The notes beneath the pieces are model-generated. The model saw nothing but the letters and a program-made list of their open reading frames with translations. It ran no database searches and was not told the DNA's origin. A stretch of 64,000 bases of DNA from Cycas panzhihuaensis (taxonomy: Eukaryota; Cycadophyta), in assembly GCA_023213395.1 (NCBI GenBank), contig CM041465.1, forward strand, positions 72,113,741-72,177,740, in the 5' to 3' direction. A program made the position numbers and the translations under genes. Below, piece by piece: positions 33,871-44,605 of the stretch (positions are counted from its first letter, which is position 1; every line of letters begins with the position of its first letter).

Positions 33871-35137
33871 GACGACTTTCTAGACACAACATTATTCAGC
33901 GTAGAGGCAGTTCCAACTGACTGGTATGAGGGAATACCAAAATACTTAGCAACTGGAGAAGTGTCGGCAGAATTGGATCGTATAGAAAGGCGGAATTTCA
34001 TCAGGAAAGCAGAACTATATCAATTAATAAATAGGGAATTGTACAAATTGGGACCAGATGAAGTGTTACGATGTTGCGTTCGACCACACGAGATCAACCA
34101 GATCATGTCGCAAGCACATGAAGGAGTAGTAGGTGGACACATGGGCAAATTAGCCACATGACGGAAAATTTTGATGTTCAGATTCTGGTGCCCATCCATG
34201 TTTGAAGACGTCAGGAAGTGGATCCAAGCTTGCAACTATTGCCAACGAGTTGGGAAACCTAATCGACAGGATTTCCAACCCCTACATCCCATTTTACCTC
34301 TAGCACCATTCAAGAAATGGGGACTCGACTTCGTGGGGCCAATTAAACCAGCTGCTCATCGATTGAAAGCCCAATATATTTTGGTGGCAACAGACTATAT
34401 GACAGTGGGTAGAAGCAAGAGCATTACGGAAAGCCGATGCAGAAAGTACAGCTCAATTTCTGTATGAGGTGGTTATTACGCGATTTAGATGCCCCTTGGA
34501 AATTATGAGCGAACAAGGCGCCCACTTTCTGAATCAAACTATAGAGACATTGACATCAACTTTCATGATAAGTTATCGGAAATCTACTCCATATTATCCT
34601 AGAGCAAATGGCCAAGCAGAAAGTTCAAATAAAATAATCGAGAACTGCTTAAGGAAGATATGCGACGTCGGCAGATCCGATTGGGCCGAGAAATTGCCAT
34701 CCGTGTTATGGGCATTCAGAACAACCTACAAAAGATCAACTGGATAGACTCCATTCCAGCTCGTCTATGGAACAGAAGCCCTTCTTCCGACGGAATTTGA
34801 GATACCAAGTCTACGAATTGCTATGCACTATTGATTAGACGACTTCCAATCCTTTCGGTAGCGACTAGAAGAATTGGTGTGATTGGAAGAAAAGCGGCAT
34901 ATGGCGAAATGGTTGCAAAATGTAGAAAAGCGACGACAAAAGGCATGGCACGACCAACATTTACGTAAACCTCAATTCAAAGAAGGTGATCAAGTGTTGC
35001 TATACGACAGCAAGTTCAAAATGCACCCCAGCAAACTCAAGATGCCGTGGTTGGGACCTTACATCATAGAAAAGATCTTCGAAAACGGATCGGTGCAACT
35101 TGAAATAGGCAGATTTGACCGCTACCCACTCAAGTGA
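33829..35137 (+). pseudogene. Integrase (E8)
   Basis: The zinc domain has AHEGVVGGHMG and [14 protein letters not shown], with a TGA near 34160. The core has Asp in GLDFVGPI, but the second catalytic Asp is Glu (GAA at 34511-34513, in MSEQGAHF), where E6 has SDQGAHF. Glu in ANGQAESSN is retained. Several frames join around 34400-34470. The C-terminal part (34883-35137) is open and contains KMPWLGPYIIEKIFENGSV, a GPY/F module. Conserved Lys-rich DNA-binding sequence precedes it. It is not active as it stands. Confidence 0.9.
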
Positions 35138-35408
35138 ATGGTAGCAGACTGAAATCATACATTGAATAGATTAGCTTTACCAACTGGATCAGTTGGTTGT
35201 ACTATATTGTGTTGCATGAAGTTGAGGCAAACTCCGGTATGGAAACAAAAATACAAAAAAAATGAAAAAACAAGAAAAACAACCATAACTTATACTATAT
35301 ACATAAGCAATATGAAGAATCATTGAAAACAAGGATATTATGATTAAAAGAATCAAGGATAAGAAAGAATTCTATCAAAAAAACTCTGAATTTTTCATAC
35401 ATACCGGC

Positions 35409-35765
35409 AAAATACACTATACATACCAGGAAAAGTACGTTCAAGATGCGTCTGTAAAATACATTATAGATACCAGAAAAGAATGTTAACTGGTACGCAC
35501 TGTATAAAATAAGACAAAATACACTTTGCGTATCGGAAAAAAGTACGCTATTTGGTACGCACTATATAAAACTGACTAAAAGACAGTATGTATACTAAAA
35601 AAGTATGCTACGGGGTACGCATAGTTAAAAATGGATAACTTAAACAGTTTATACTATGCGTACCGCAAAAAGTATGCCGTCGAAGTACGCATAGAACAAA
35701 GAGGCGAATAAGACAAAAGTATATATTACGTACCTGCAAGCATTCCCGCGCGGTACGCAACTAGA
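35409..35765 (+). repeat. GTACG inverted-repeat array, E8
   Basis: Six or so degenerate units of about 47-70 bases occur. The clearest holds CTATGCGTAC at 35654-35663 and its perfect inverted copy GTACGCATAG at 35685-35694, a 10-base stem with a 21-base loop. Other units are imperfect versions of the same stem. Confidence 0.8.
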
Positions 35766-35963
35766 GATCGAGCATAATTCCATCTGGATTCTCAACAGCA
35801 AGTAGCCGAGCACAAGCCTTGTGATCCAGAGAGACAGGACATAATTCGACCTCAATTTAACAAATATCTGATCCGAAACGGTAACCATACGAGAAAAGCA
35901 TACGTAGGGTTCATACCCATTCTCCAGGAAATTTCAGTTTCTTTCTAGAACCCCATAGCCAGC

Positions 35964-37043
35964 ATGAGGACAGCAGGCTACCAGGAGACCTTTATACCCA
36001 GGATGAAGAAGGACCTCGAAGCATTACCCCCTCCATTTTAGGCAAAAATCAGGCAAGCTGCCTGGGGAGAGTACATATACTGTAACCCTATGTACTATGA
36101 CCCAGAAATCATAGATAGTATCTTGACAGAATTGAAGAGGGATATGAGCAAAATTAAGCTACATGCAGAAACAGTACATCTGATAACAGGACTTCCCAAT
36201 GAAGGGGAAGTACATGACAACAAACGCTCCGAAGTGGACCGTGAGTTATGGCTGAAAGAATTCTGCCAAGAGCACACCCAACTGACTTCAGGTGGAATCC
36301 GTGTGGCAGATATCAAAGAGATTCGGTTACAGTGGATAGCTAAAGTCATTAATTCTAGGTTTTTGTCCAAAAGGAAATACACCTACATTCCAGGGGGAAT
36401 GATGCCAATATTGTTAAAGATTCGTGATGGAGAAAAGATGGATTGGTCTGAATTTCTGGCAGAAGACATGCGGCAACAAATTTAGGAAATAATGACCCAT
36501 CCTCTTCACCACCCTTCACTATTTCTAGCTATCCTATTCTACCAGTGTCCAAATGTACAGCTAGTGAAGACAACCACTTCTTCAAAGGAACCCCTAATTA
36601 AAAAATGGGTGACTGAGTTTCAAGATACAACAACAAATCCAGAAGTTAAAAGGAAAGTACAAAAACATATGAGTAAAGTACTTAAATGGTTGCAAGAACC
36701 CCTGGGACACCAATTCCTCACCGGGTTAAGCAAACCATACGAAAAAATAGTAAAAGAAAGAAGAATGATGAAGAATCAACAGAGGCAGAGGATGTGGAAG
36801 TTCCCTTAGAAGAATGGGAAGACTTTCCACCAGAAATGGAAGCGGGGGAGACGTCAACACCACCCATGACAGAGAATAAATCCGGTCGGTGTCTGACTAA
36901 TTATGGACATGGAAGAAGGGTATAAGGCGGAAATAGCAACCCTTCAGGACAAAATCAAGGAAAAAGATGCCATAATTGCTACATTGACCCAAATCAATGA
37001 GGAAATTTTGTCTACAAAACAACGGCAACAGGAGCAGCCTTGA
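35964..37043 (+). pseudogene. 3' additional ORF of E8
   Basis: It starts MRTAGYQETFIPRMKKDLEA at 35964 with a TAG at 36040, then is open 36090-36485 (YYDPEIIDSILTELKRDM, IAKVINSRFLSKRKYTYIPG, EFLAEDMRQQ). After a TAG the frame goes on to 36809 (HPSLFLAILFYQC). A frameshift near 36690 leads to an acidic tail (EEWEDFPPEMEAGE) and a coiled coil, YKAEIATLQDKIKEKDAIIA, ending at the TGA at 37041-37043. The whole is about 360 codons. Start, end and internal blocks match the E6 copy, so it was under constraint as a protein. I see no similarity to a retroviral envelope and no known enzyme motif. Confidence 0.75.
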
Positions 37044-37117
37044 GATGGGGAGGGGGAGGAATATCCCAAATTTTGAAAAATTTTGTTGAACAAGGATGCT
37101 CAAACCCTTCATGTTAA

Positions 37118-37128
37118 CCGGGGATAGA
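37118..37128 (+). other. Polypurine tract of E8 (weak)
   Basis: CCGGGGATAGA precedes the LTR directly. A longer GATGGGGAGGGGGAGGAA lies near 37044-37061, about 70 bases upstream. Confidence 0.5.
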
Positions 37129-37960
37129 TGTTGAAGCATAATGTGACACGCTGGGCTATGGGCAACCAAAGAGGAGCCGATTTTCCTTGGACTGTGCGGA
37201 CCGTGCAGATAAAATGCATCACGCATGAAAAATGGAGAATTCAACATTCTGGGTACGTATGACAGGTGCATACCTGGTAAGGTACGCAACACAGATACGT
37301 ACCTCCGGACAGAACGCAAGTGAACAGGATCGGTACGCATGGAAAGACTGGACAGAAGGAAGCCTGGAGTGACGTCAGACGTACGTACGGACGTACGGAC
37401 GAGTTAAGACAGTGATTAAGGAATCTAACCAATGGTTAGGAAGAGGTACGCATGATGGAAAAGGTACGATTATGACAGACAGTCATAACCCTTCAGCGAA
37501 AAGACACCAAGGAGTGTATTTAAGTGACTTCCCAAGGACCATTCAGTTAGGGTGAGAGCCGAGTATACCAGCATACATTGGTACGGAGATTGGTACGCAT
37601 GATAGCAGCCTAAAGCCATGTATTTGATGGGTACCTCCTGGGTACGCATGTGACAGAGTTGGTGTATAAAATTTGGAATGCACAGAATCCATTCCGACCT
37701 TGTGTAAAGAAATATTGCTTAATAAAATAAGAAGTTACATGGAAAGCGTGTATTCTCCGTGTTTATGAGGATGGAATCTCGAATATGTATTGATTTACGT
37801 ACTCGTATGTCTTTGTTGTGGTATAATGATGTGGAAACATTAAATAATCTATGGAATGTATGTGGATAATCATGTTGACTGTATCCTAACTAGACTATAG
37901 CCTGTGTAACCTTAACAAGTGTACCTTTCCCATAAGTGTAGTGGGAAATCTAAGTCAACA
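37129..37960 (+). repeat. 3' LTR of E8
   Basis: It begins TGTTGAAGCATAATG and ends TAAGTCAACA. Relative to 27487-28315, differences cluster in the GTACG-rich first 250 bases and near 37664-37710. Confidence 0.92.
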
Positions 37961-38356
37961 GCCTTTATGTCTAGATTGAACTCGGGCCCTAGAGAAAGAA
38001 ATCAAACACATGGAAGAGGATGAACTCCATGTGCCAGGAGTCCTGCTCGTGGTCGATGGTAGGATAACAGAGGTAGTGGATGCACAAGAGACACAAGAAT
38101 TTGCTATAATTGTGGTAAGCCAAGTCATTTTTCAAGCACATGTAGAGCTTTTGATCTTTGTTATCACTATGGACAACTAGGACATTATCTCTATCAATGT
38201 CCGCAAAGGAGAGTAGATATTCAGAGAGGGGAATGTCCAGTTGGAAACTACAGCAAGAAGCAAACAGAGGAGGAGGAGGACGAAACAACATTCATTGATG
38301 CCCTTTCAGCAGGTTTACAAGACAAAGATGTTTCGTATGTTGATTCAAGTGCCTCC
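37961..38356 (+). pseudogene. Gag zinc-knuckle region and start of protease (E7)
   Basis: The Gag of E7 resumes as AFMSRLNSGPRERNQTHGRG, an Arg/Gly-rich region. It has a full knuckle, CYNCGKPSHFSSTC (38102-38143), and a second knuckle-like motif, CYHYGQLGHYLYQC (38159-38200), with Tyr in place of the second Cys. The protease active site is D-S-S-A-S at 38342-38356, with Ser in place of Gly. A stop, TGA, follows immediately at 38357-38359, where relatives have Arg or Lys. Confidence 0.85.
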
Positions 38357-38359
38357 TGA

Positions 38360-39720
38360 CATACGACCAATCGAGAAGACTGGTTTGAGTCACTGAAATC
38401 ATATAACCCTAACAAACTTGTTGAACTAGGTGATAAGTACCCACTGGATATAAAGGGAATTGGTACCATAGCTATCAATTTGCGGGGGAGCATAAAGAAA
38501 ATAGGGAATGCGTTGCTTGTTCCAGGTTTAAAAATGAATCTTCTCTCAGTGTCGCATCTTAACAACAAAAGGTTAAGAACTATATTTGATGAAGAAGGCT
38601 ATTATTATGTAATAGACATGAAAAGTGATGGCAATATAATCGCAAAAGGCATAAGATGTAATGATTTGTATAGGTTGTTGTATGACCTTGTAACCCCCAA
38701 ACTAGTTATAAAAGTATGTACTACTGTGAATTCTAATAATAAAATTTGGCATTTGAAGTATGAGCATCTTCTTATAAATACACTAAAATTAATGGAAAAA
38801 TCAGGCATGGTAAATGGCTTAGTTCCCATCACATCTGATAATTTTGTTTGTAAAGGTTGTTAATTCGAAAAACAACAATGACTTCCACTCAAGAAAAGTG
38901 GATGGCAAGCCCAAAATAAATTAGACCTTATTCACGGAGATTTATGTGGACCTCTTACTCCACTTTCAATCAATAGATGTAGGTATTTTTTAACCTTCAT
39001 TGATGATTTCACTCGAAAGGTATGGGTGTACTTCCTCTATAATAAATTTGAAGTCTTTGAAATCTTCAAAGAATTCAAAGCAGAAGTAGAGTTAGAGTTA
39101 GGAGCTCAAATAAAACGAAACAGGTCAGATGGTGGTGGAGAATACATTTCGAAAGATTTTCTGAACTATTGTAGAATAAATGGAATACGTAGACTATTCA
39201 CAACTCCCTATACCCTCAATCTAATGGAGTTGCTAAAAGGAAGAATAGAACCATCATGGAAATGGCTCGTAGTATGGTTTTTGAGAAAAACATTTGAAAA
39301 ACCTACTAGGAAGAAGCAGTTAGTACTGCCTGCTATTTGATAAATCAGAGTCCAACAAAAGTGTTGAAGCAAATCACTCCAGAAGAAGCTTAGACAAGTA
39401 AGAAATCTGATGTGAGTATTTTAAAAGTATTTCGATATCAAGCATTTGTTCATATTCCTAATAAAAGAAGATCAAAACTTGATGCAAAGAGTATAAAATG
39501 TATCATTATAGGATACAGTAAAAATTCAAAGGCTTATAAATGCATGGTTCCAAAAACTAACAAGATCTATGTAAGTAGAGATGTTGTGTTCAATGAAGAA
39601 GATGTTTTAGACAACAAGCCTCAAATCAAACTAATTGAAGAGGGACCAAAAGCAACATCTCAAGAAATCATCATGGAAGAAACCATAGAACTTATCTCAG
39701 AAGAGATACCTCAAACATCA
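38360..39720 (+). pseudogene. Protease end and integrase (E7)
   Basis: The protease body (KLVELGDKYPLDIKGIGTIA, open 38480-38863) leads into the GAG-pre-integrase region with IWHLKYEHL and CKGC. The TAA at 38862 stands where E12 has Gln. The integrase core has Asp in LDLIHGDLCGPL, FIDDFTRKVWVYFL, and the second Asp in RSDGGGEY. The catalytic Glu is Lys (AAA at 39235-39237). The C-terminal part has FRYQAFVHIPNKRRSKLDAK and TNKIYVSRDVVFNEED (open 39412-39723), after a TAG at 39391 replacing Trp of E12. The end is acidic (EEIPQTS). Confidence 0.9.
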
Positions 39721-41455
39721 TAATCTTCACCAGTATCACATGAAGATTCAACATCAGTAGAAGAGGAACAACCATCAGAAGAATCAGCCACTGAAGAAGA
39801 ACCAAGGAAGGAAAAGAAAGTGCTAAAATGGTACATCAAAACAATTGAAGAAGGGAAAGGAGATATTTACACACAAAACTAGGAGTCAAAAACTTCAAGC
39901 ATTGTACAACAGTATTGAGCCATAATCCTTTTAAGAGGCAAAAGATCAACTAGAATGGAGAACAATAATGGATTCAAAAATATAATCAATTGCCAAGAAC
40001 CAGATGTGGGAATTAGTTGAACTGCCTCCCAACAAATAGGTAGTTAATTGCAAATGGGTTTATAAGATCAAAGAAGGAATCAATGGAAATTTTGAGAAAT
40101 ACAAAGCCAAACTTGTTGCTAAAGGTTACACCTAGACAACTAGGGTAGACTTTGAGGAAACATTTTCTCTTGTAGCAATAAATATAGTGAGAACAGTTAT
40201 TGCTTTGGCTACTCAACAAAATTGAAAAGTTTTTCAATTGGATGTTAAAAGTGCCTTCTTAAATGGAGAATTGGATGAGGAACTCTATATGATGCAGCCA
40301 GAAGGATACATCAAGGAAGAATAGGAACACTTGGTTTGCAAATTAAAAAAGGCTCTGTATGGACTAAAACAGACCCCTCAAGCTCGTATGCCACATTAGA
40401 CAAACATCTGTGTCAGAATAGATTCCAACATTGTGATTCTGACTCAAGTTTATATGTAAGGAAAAGAAATGGGATGATCACTATAGTTATAGTTTATGTA
40501 GATGACATGATCCTTACTGGGAGCGATGATGAATCAATAAAAAACATAAACAAACAATTAGAAAGGGAATTTGAAATGATCGATTTGGGTATTCTAAGTT
40601 ATTATCTAGGATTGGAAGTTGGTCAATAAGAGGACTCTGTCACCCTGTCTCAAAGCAAGTATATCAAGGACTTGCTAATTAAATTTCAGATGGAAAATTG
40701 CAATCTGTGTGCAACACCCATGGAGGTAAGCTACAATTTGGTCGTAGATGAGGAAGAAGCTTTGGCCAATGCCACTCTGTATAGGCAACAAATCGAAAAC
40801 TTAATCTATCTCACAACAACTAGACCCAACATATCATATTCAGTAGGTCTAGTTTCAAGATACATTCAAAACCAAAAATAAAACATTGGAAAGCCGCAAG
40901 GAGAATACTAAGGTATCTAAAGGGAATAATTGATCTAAAATTAGTATATCCTAGAGAAAAGTCAATAGAATTATCAGGGTTCTCTAACTCAAACTGGGCA
41001 AGAGATAAAGAACAAAGGAAGTCTACAAGCGGTTATTGCTACTTTTTTGGATCAACAACAATTTCTTGGAGTAGTAAAAGACAAACCACTATTGCATTGT
41101 CATCAACAGAAGTTGAATACAAATTTGCAATCAGTGCTACAAGCGAAGCAATATAGCTAAGACAACTTCTAGCAGATTTGGATCGACAACAATATGTAGC
41201 AACAACTCTAAATTGTGACAATCAGAGTGCAATCAAGTTGACGAAAAACCCAATTCTTCATGTAAGGACAAAGCATATAGAAGTACATCACCATTTCATA
41301 AGAGAGAAGGTTCATAACAAAGAGATTGATTTAACATACTACCCCACAGTAAAACAAGTTGCAGATATATTAATAGTTGCAGATATATTGACAAAGCCTC
41401 TTGGGAGAGATAGATTTCAAACTCTGAGAGATAGAATAGGTTTAAAAGGTAATAA
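39721..41455 (+). pseudogene. Copia RT and RNase H (E7)
   Basis: RT shows WYIKTIEEGK, NCKWVYKIKEG, AKLVAKGYT followed by TAG (40133), [30 protein letters not shown], and the catalytic YVDD at 40495-40506. YYLGLEVGQ is followed by TAA at 40627. The blocks from 40336 to 40881 are mostly open. RNase H has STSGYCYFFGSTTISWSSKR, ALSSTEVEY, a TAG at 41154 replacing Trp, then CDNQSAIKLTKNPILH and VHHHFIREKVHNKEID. The ADILTKPLG end carries an 18-base in-frame duplication (41358-41393). Confidence 0.9.
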
Positions 41456-41456
41456 A

Positions 41457-41470
41457 ACATTAAGAGAGGG
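41457..41470 (+). other. Polypurine tract of E7
   Basis: ACATTAAGAGAGGG abuts the 3' LTR. E12 has ACATTAAAAGGGGG in the same position. Confidence 0.88.
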
Positions 41471-41695
41471 TGTTAAAGTATAATGTTTTATCCTAAGATA
41501 TTGAAAAGGTAATGATATAAACCCTCATTTTATAACTCTCTTTGTTTCCTTGACATGTGTCATGTTCTAAAGTGTTGGTTACAATTTAGTTTGTAACGGT
41601 TGTATTGAACTATGTATATTTAAGGCGACATTGTTTCATCATAATTCAAGTCATTTTCATTGATACCCAGTTTTGCTCTATTTGGAAAGTTAACA
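41471..41695 (+). repeat. 3' LTR of E7
   Basis: This is the partner of 25972-26196, followed by tatcc (41696-41700). Confidence 0.93.
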
Positions 41696-41700
41696 TATCC

Positions 41701-42346
41701 TACCATGCACTCTATGCTTTTGTTATTCAATTTAGTCCTTTTTTAATCTGGAATATGCACATATGCTTTACAACCAAATACTTTGAGATACTTACATCTG
41801 ATTTTTGTCTGGTCCATGCTTCTTCAGGTGTTACTTTGTCCAAAGCTTGGGTTGGACTCTTGTTAATTAGATAGACAACAGTGTTTACTGCTTCTGCCCA
41901 ATATTTTTTTGTTATTTACGGTCATGTACCAAACATTGTGCTATTTCCAAAATAGTTATGTTCATTCTTTTTGCCACATCATTGGATTGAGGCGTGTAGG
42001 GAGTAGTAACTTGCCTACGAATTCCATGAAGTTTAAAAAACTGAAAAAATTCTTTGGACACATATTCTCCTCCTCTGTCAAAATGAACGCATTTGATTTT
42101 TTTATTACTTTCTAGTTCTACTTCTGCTTTGAATTCTTTAAAGTAATCAAGCACTCATGTTTTGTTGAATAGAAAATACACCCATGTTTTCCTGGAGAAG
42201 TCATGAATGAAGGTTAGAAAGTATCGTGCACCATGTATTGAGTTAGGTGTGATAGGACCATACGGATCGATATGGACTAGATCTAGTCTATTATGCGCTC
42301 GCCATGTATTTTTTGTGAAAGGAATCTTGTGTTGTTTATACATCAT
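41701..42346 (-). pseudogene. Integrase core (E4)
   Basis: From 42346 down it reads HNRLDLVHIDPYGPITPNSI (first Asp) and FIHDFSRKTWVYFLF. A frame change near 42154 follows, then FKEFKAEVELE, HFDRGGEYVS (second Asp) and TTPYTPQSNDVAKRMN. The catalytic Glu is Lys (plus-strand codon 41969-41971). The part to 41701 holds the region leading to IGY and joins the 41-base piece at 25926-25966. Confidence 0.88.
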
Positions 42347-42919
42347 GCAGCTTTTTCATACGAATGAATTAAAGGAAATATCTAGTAAACCATTCACCAT
42401 TCTTGATTTTTTTAATCTTTCTAACCTATCATGTGAGATGTGTCCATACCTCAAATGCCACATTTCATTATCAGCATTACTTACTACTACAAGTGAATTT
42501 ACATCAGATATAAGTGTAGTCGGCCCTTTATTAGGCAAACCAAGAGTTGAAAGCAACTTGTAGAGTCTATTGCATTTTACTCCAACTATTACAATGTCAT
42601 TTCTTTTCATATTTAAGATGTAACAGTGACCATTTTCATCAAATATGGTTCTTAACTTCTTCTCACTTAACCGAAACACTGACAAAAAATTTTTTTTCAT
42701 CCCTAGTACAAAGAGAACATTGCCTATTCCTTGAATCTTTCCATCAATTTCTATGGCTATTAAACCTATCCCTTTTATATGAAGAGGAAAATTATCCCCT
42801 ACCTCCATAGATTTATTACAATTATATGGTTTTAGAATTTTAAACCATTCCTTCACTCCAGTGGTGATCGGAGGCTCTTGAATCGATGTACCAGTCTTTT
42901 GTTGCTCTATTGTTGGCAA
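42347..42919 (-). pseudogene. GAG-pre-integrase region (E4)
   Basis: This is open for about 187 codons (42356-42919). It contains the end of the protease, KSMEVGDNFPLHIKGIGLIA, then VLGMKKNFLSVFRLSEKKLR, MWHLRYGHISHDRLERLKK and VNGLLDI. The same blocks are found in E7 and E12. The part overlapping 42840-43280 is in another frame, so a frameshift separates it from the protease active site. Confidence 0.85.
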
Positions 42920-43280
42920 CTAGGGCGGCTACAAATGCAGTTTCAGCCACATCCTCTATCATATCTCGCTCCTTCTTGTAATTTCCCGAGATCTGCTTCC
43001 CTCTCTGAATTTTTGCTCGTCCTTGATAGCATTGATATGGGCAGTGTCTAGTTTGCCAATAGTGATAGCAAACATCAAAAGTTTTGTAGTTCCTCGAGAA
43101 GTGACTTGGTTTTCCACAATTGAAGCAGACTCTTGAGTCTCGAGGAGTGGATCTTGCTCTCCCTCTTCCTTCTATCCAACAACCTCTGTTACCAGTTAGC
43201 GTCCTGCCACGAGCTCTAAAATTGTATTGACCTGGTCCCCTGCCTCCTAAATTCAATTTGGAGACAAGTGCTTCTTCCAT
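42840..43280 (-). pseudogene. Gag zinc-knuckle region and protease start (E4)
   Basis: The Arg/Gly-rich segment (LGGRGPGQYNFRARGR) precedes CFNCGKPSHFSRNY, where the last Cys of the knuckle is Tyr, and CYHYWQTRHCPYQC, a second degenerate knuckle. The protease active site is D-S-R-A-S (in WYIDSRASDHHW), with Arg in place of the usual Gly. Confidence 0.85.
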
Positions 43281-43310
43281 CTCTGCATCTTCTTCATACC
43301 TCTGGTTTCT

Positions 43311-43877
43311 TTACCCTTGACTCAACGTGTGACCTGTGAGGGCATCAAAGGTCATTGTTGTTGTTTGTCCTCCACCTATTAACATGTTGACCATGTTGTC
43401 GTATGATTTAGGTAACTTATTAAGTACAAGATACACAAGTCTGGTATCAGTTATTTTGTCTCTGACCGAGAAAAGAGCATTTTTGACATTGGTTAACTTG
43501 GCAATAAAATCTGAGACTAGTTGGTACTCTCTCATCCTCAGTTTGTATAATTCTTCTCTAAGGGCAATTATGCTAGCCTCATTTTTCCAACTGAACATGG
43601 ACATTATTTCCCAGATTTTAGAGGAACTTTCAATGCCATCAACATAAGTCAGAAGGGAATCTGAAATTGAGAGCTTAAGAACAACTACAACATTATTATT
43701 TCTTTCTTCCCAGTTTAGCAAATCTACTATATCTGTGGGTGGTTTTTCTTCTCCAGTTGTGATTCTCCAGGCATGTTTGACTCTTAAGAGTCCTTCAATT
43801 TTGATCTTCCAAAGGCTAAAATTGGTTTCAGTCAATTTATCTGCTTCTAGTAGGGCTACAATAGAGGAGGCCATCAT
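43311..43877 (-). pseudogene. Copia Gag N-terminal part (E4)
   Basis: The open frame has 188 codons from MMASSIVALLEADKLTETNF, with LWKIKIEGLLRVKHAWRI, NWEERN, IISLR-type core ASIIALREELYKLRMREYQL and LVYLVLNKLPKSYDNMVNM. It stops at a TAA/TAG near 43311, before the zinc-knuckle region that continues in another frame. Similarity to E7 and E12 Gags runs over the whole length. Confidence 0.9.
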
Positions 43878-44593
43878 TGATTTGTTTATTGCAGAGAGAA
43901 AGACTGAGAAAACTGGGTTTCGAGACTATACGGCCGTACATTGTACAAAAATAAATGGATTTTTGCAGGTGTACAGATTTCAAAGAAGAGGGGTTGAAAA
44001 TTAAGTGCTCAATGCAAGGACCTCTAATCTATAGTTACTTTCCCAGAAAGTGTCTAATTTGTTCAAAAAACGAGAAAGAAACCCTAACTGGCAACTAGGG
44101 TTTAAAGTGAAAAATGCTTCAAACAAAAAGTATTCTTCGATACTGACTTCGAAATTGGTCTTAAAGATCTATATTGAAAAGAGGATTAATTTGATATAGG
44201 TATTACCTAGATTAATTCAATCATCTTGATGAAAAATGCAAGGATCTTCACAAACCCGCGCCTCTGAAAAACTAGTCAAAACACCTTGAAAATGGCTTCA
44301 AATGCAATCATGACTTTGGAGAAAAATGACGGCCACGCTCTTGCAACCTTGCTGGTGAAATTTGAAAGCAATCTAAGCACTTTGATTTTTTTCATCCATA
44401 TAGTTTGTATAGCATTCGTATAGCAGTCCTTTCAATCGTATTTGCCTTTTGGATTGATTCGCTCTTCAAATTGATTAATCTCTTCCTTAGATTTAGTTCA
44501 TCAAACTAATTTTTGATGATTTGTCTCAAAACCCAATGGCATCCTTGTTCAAATTTGGATACAGAAACAATCCTCAACCACACAATTTTTCCC
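43878..44593 (-). other. Leader of E4
   Basis: About 700 non-coding bases lie between PBS and gag. No gene is seen. Confidence 0.65.
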
Positions 44594-44605
44594 GCTCTAA
44601 TACCA
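44594..44605 (-). other. Primer-binding site of E4
   Basis: GCTCTAATACCA reads TGGTATTAGAGC on the minus strand, one base from the initiator tRNA-Met type. Confidence 0.85.

Larger units (their letters stand above)
27487..37960 (+). mobile_element. E8: Gypsy element of the E6/E8 family, with intact Gag
   Basis: LTRs of 829 (27487-28315) and 832 bases (37129-37960) bound the element. No clear target duplication remains: the left flank is GGATACC and the right flank GCCTTTATG. Together they suggest a target GGATGCCTTTATG with one change and a two-base loss. The body is Gag, protease, two Gag-core-like modules, RT, RNase H, integrase, GTACG array and a 3' ORF. It is the fullest copy of the family in the window, but its RT and integrase carry stops and one catalytic change. 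Confidence 0.92.
25972..41695 (+). mobile_element. E7: Ty1/Copia element carrying E8
   Basis: The duplication tatcc (25967-25971, 41696-41700), two 225-base LTRs, a PBS at 26197 and a PPT at 41457 bound it. The own sequence is about 5.2 kb with gag, protease, integrase, RT and RNase H in order. E8 lies in gag just before the zinc knuckles. The LTRs differ at about 13 of 225 positions. Many stops correspond to Gln or Trp codons in E12, its closest relative here. Confidence 0.94.

Noticed and set aside
35964-37043. Retroviral envelope gene in the E6/E8 family
   Set aside because: No signal peptide, transmembrane segment or glycosylation-rich region is visible. The end is a charged coiled coil.
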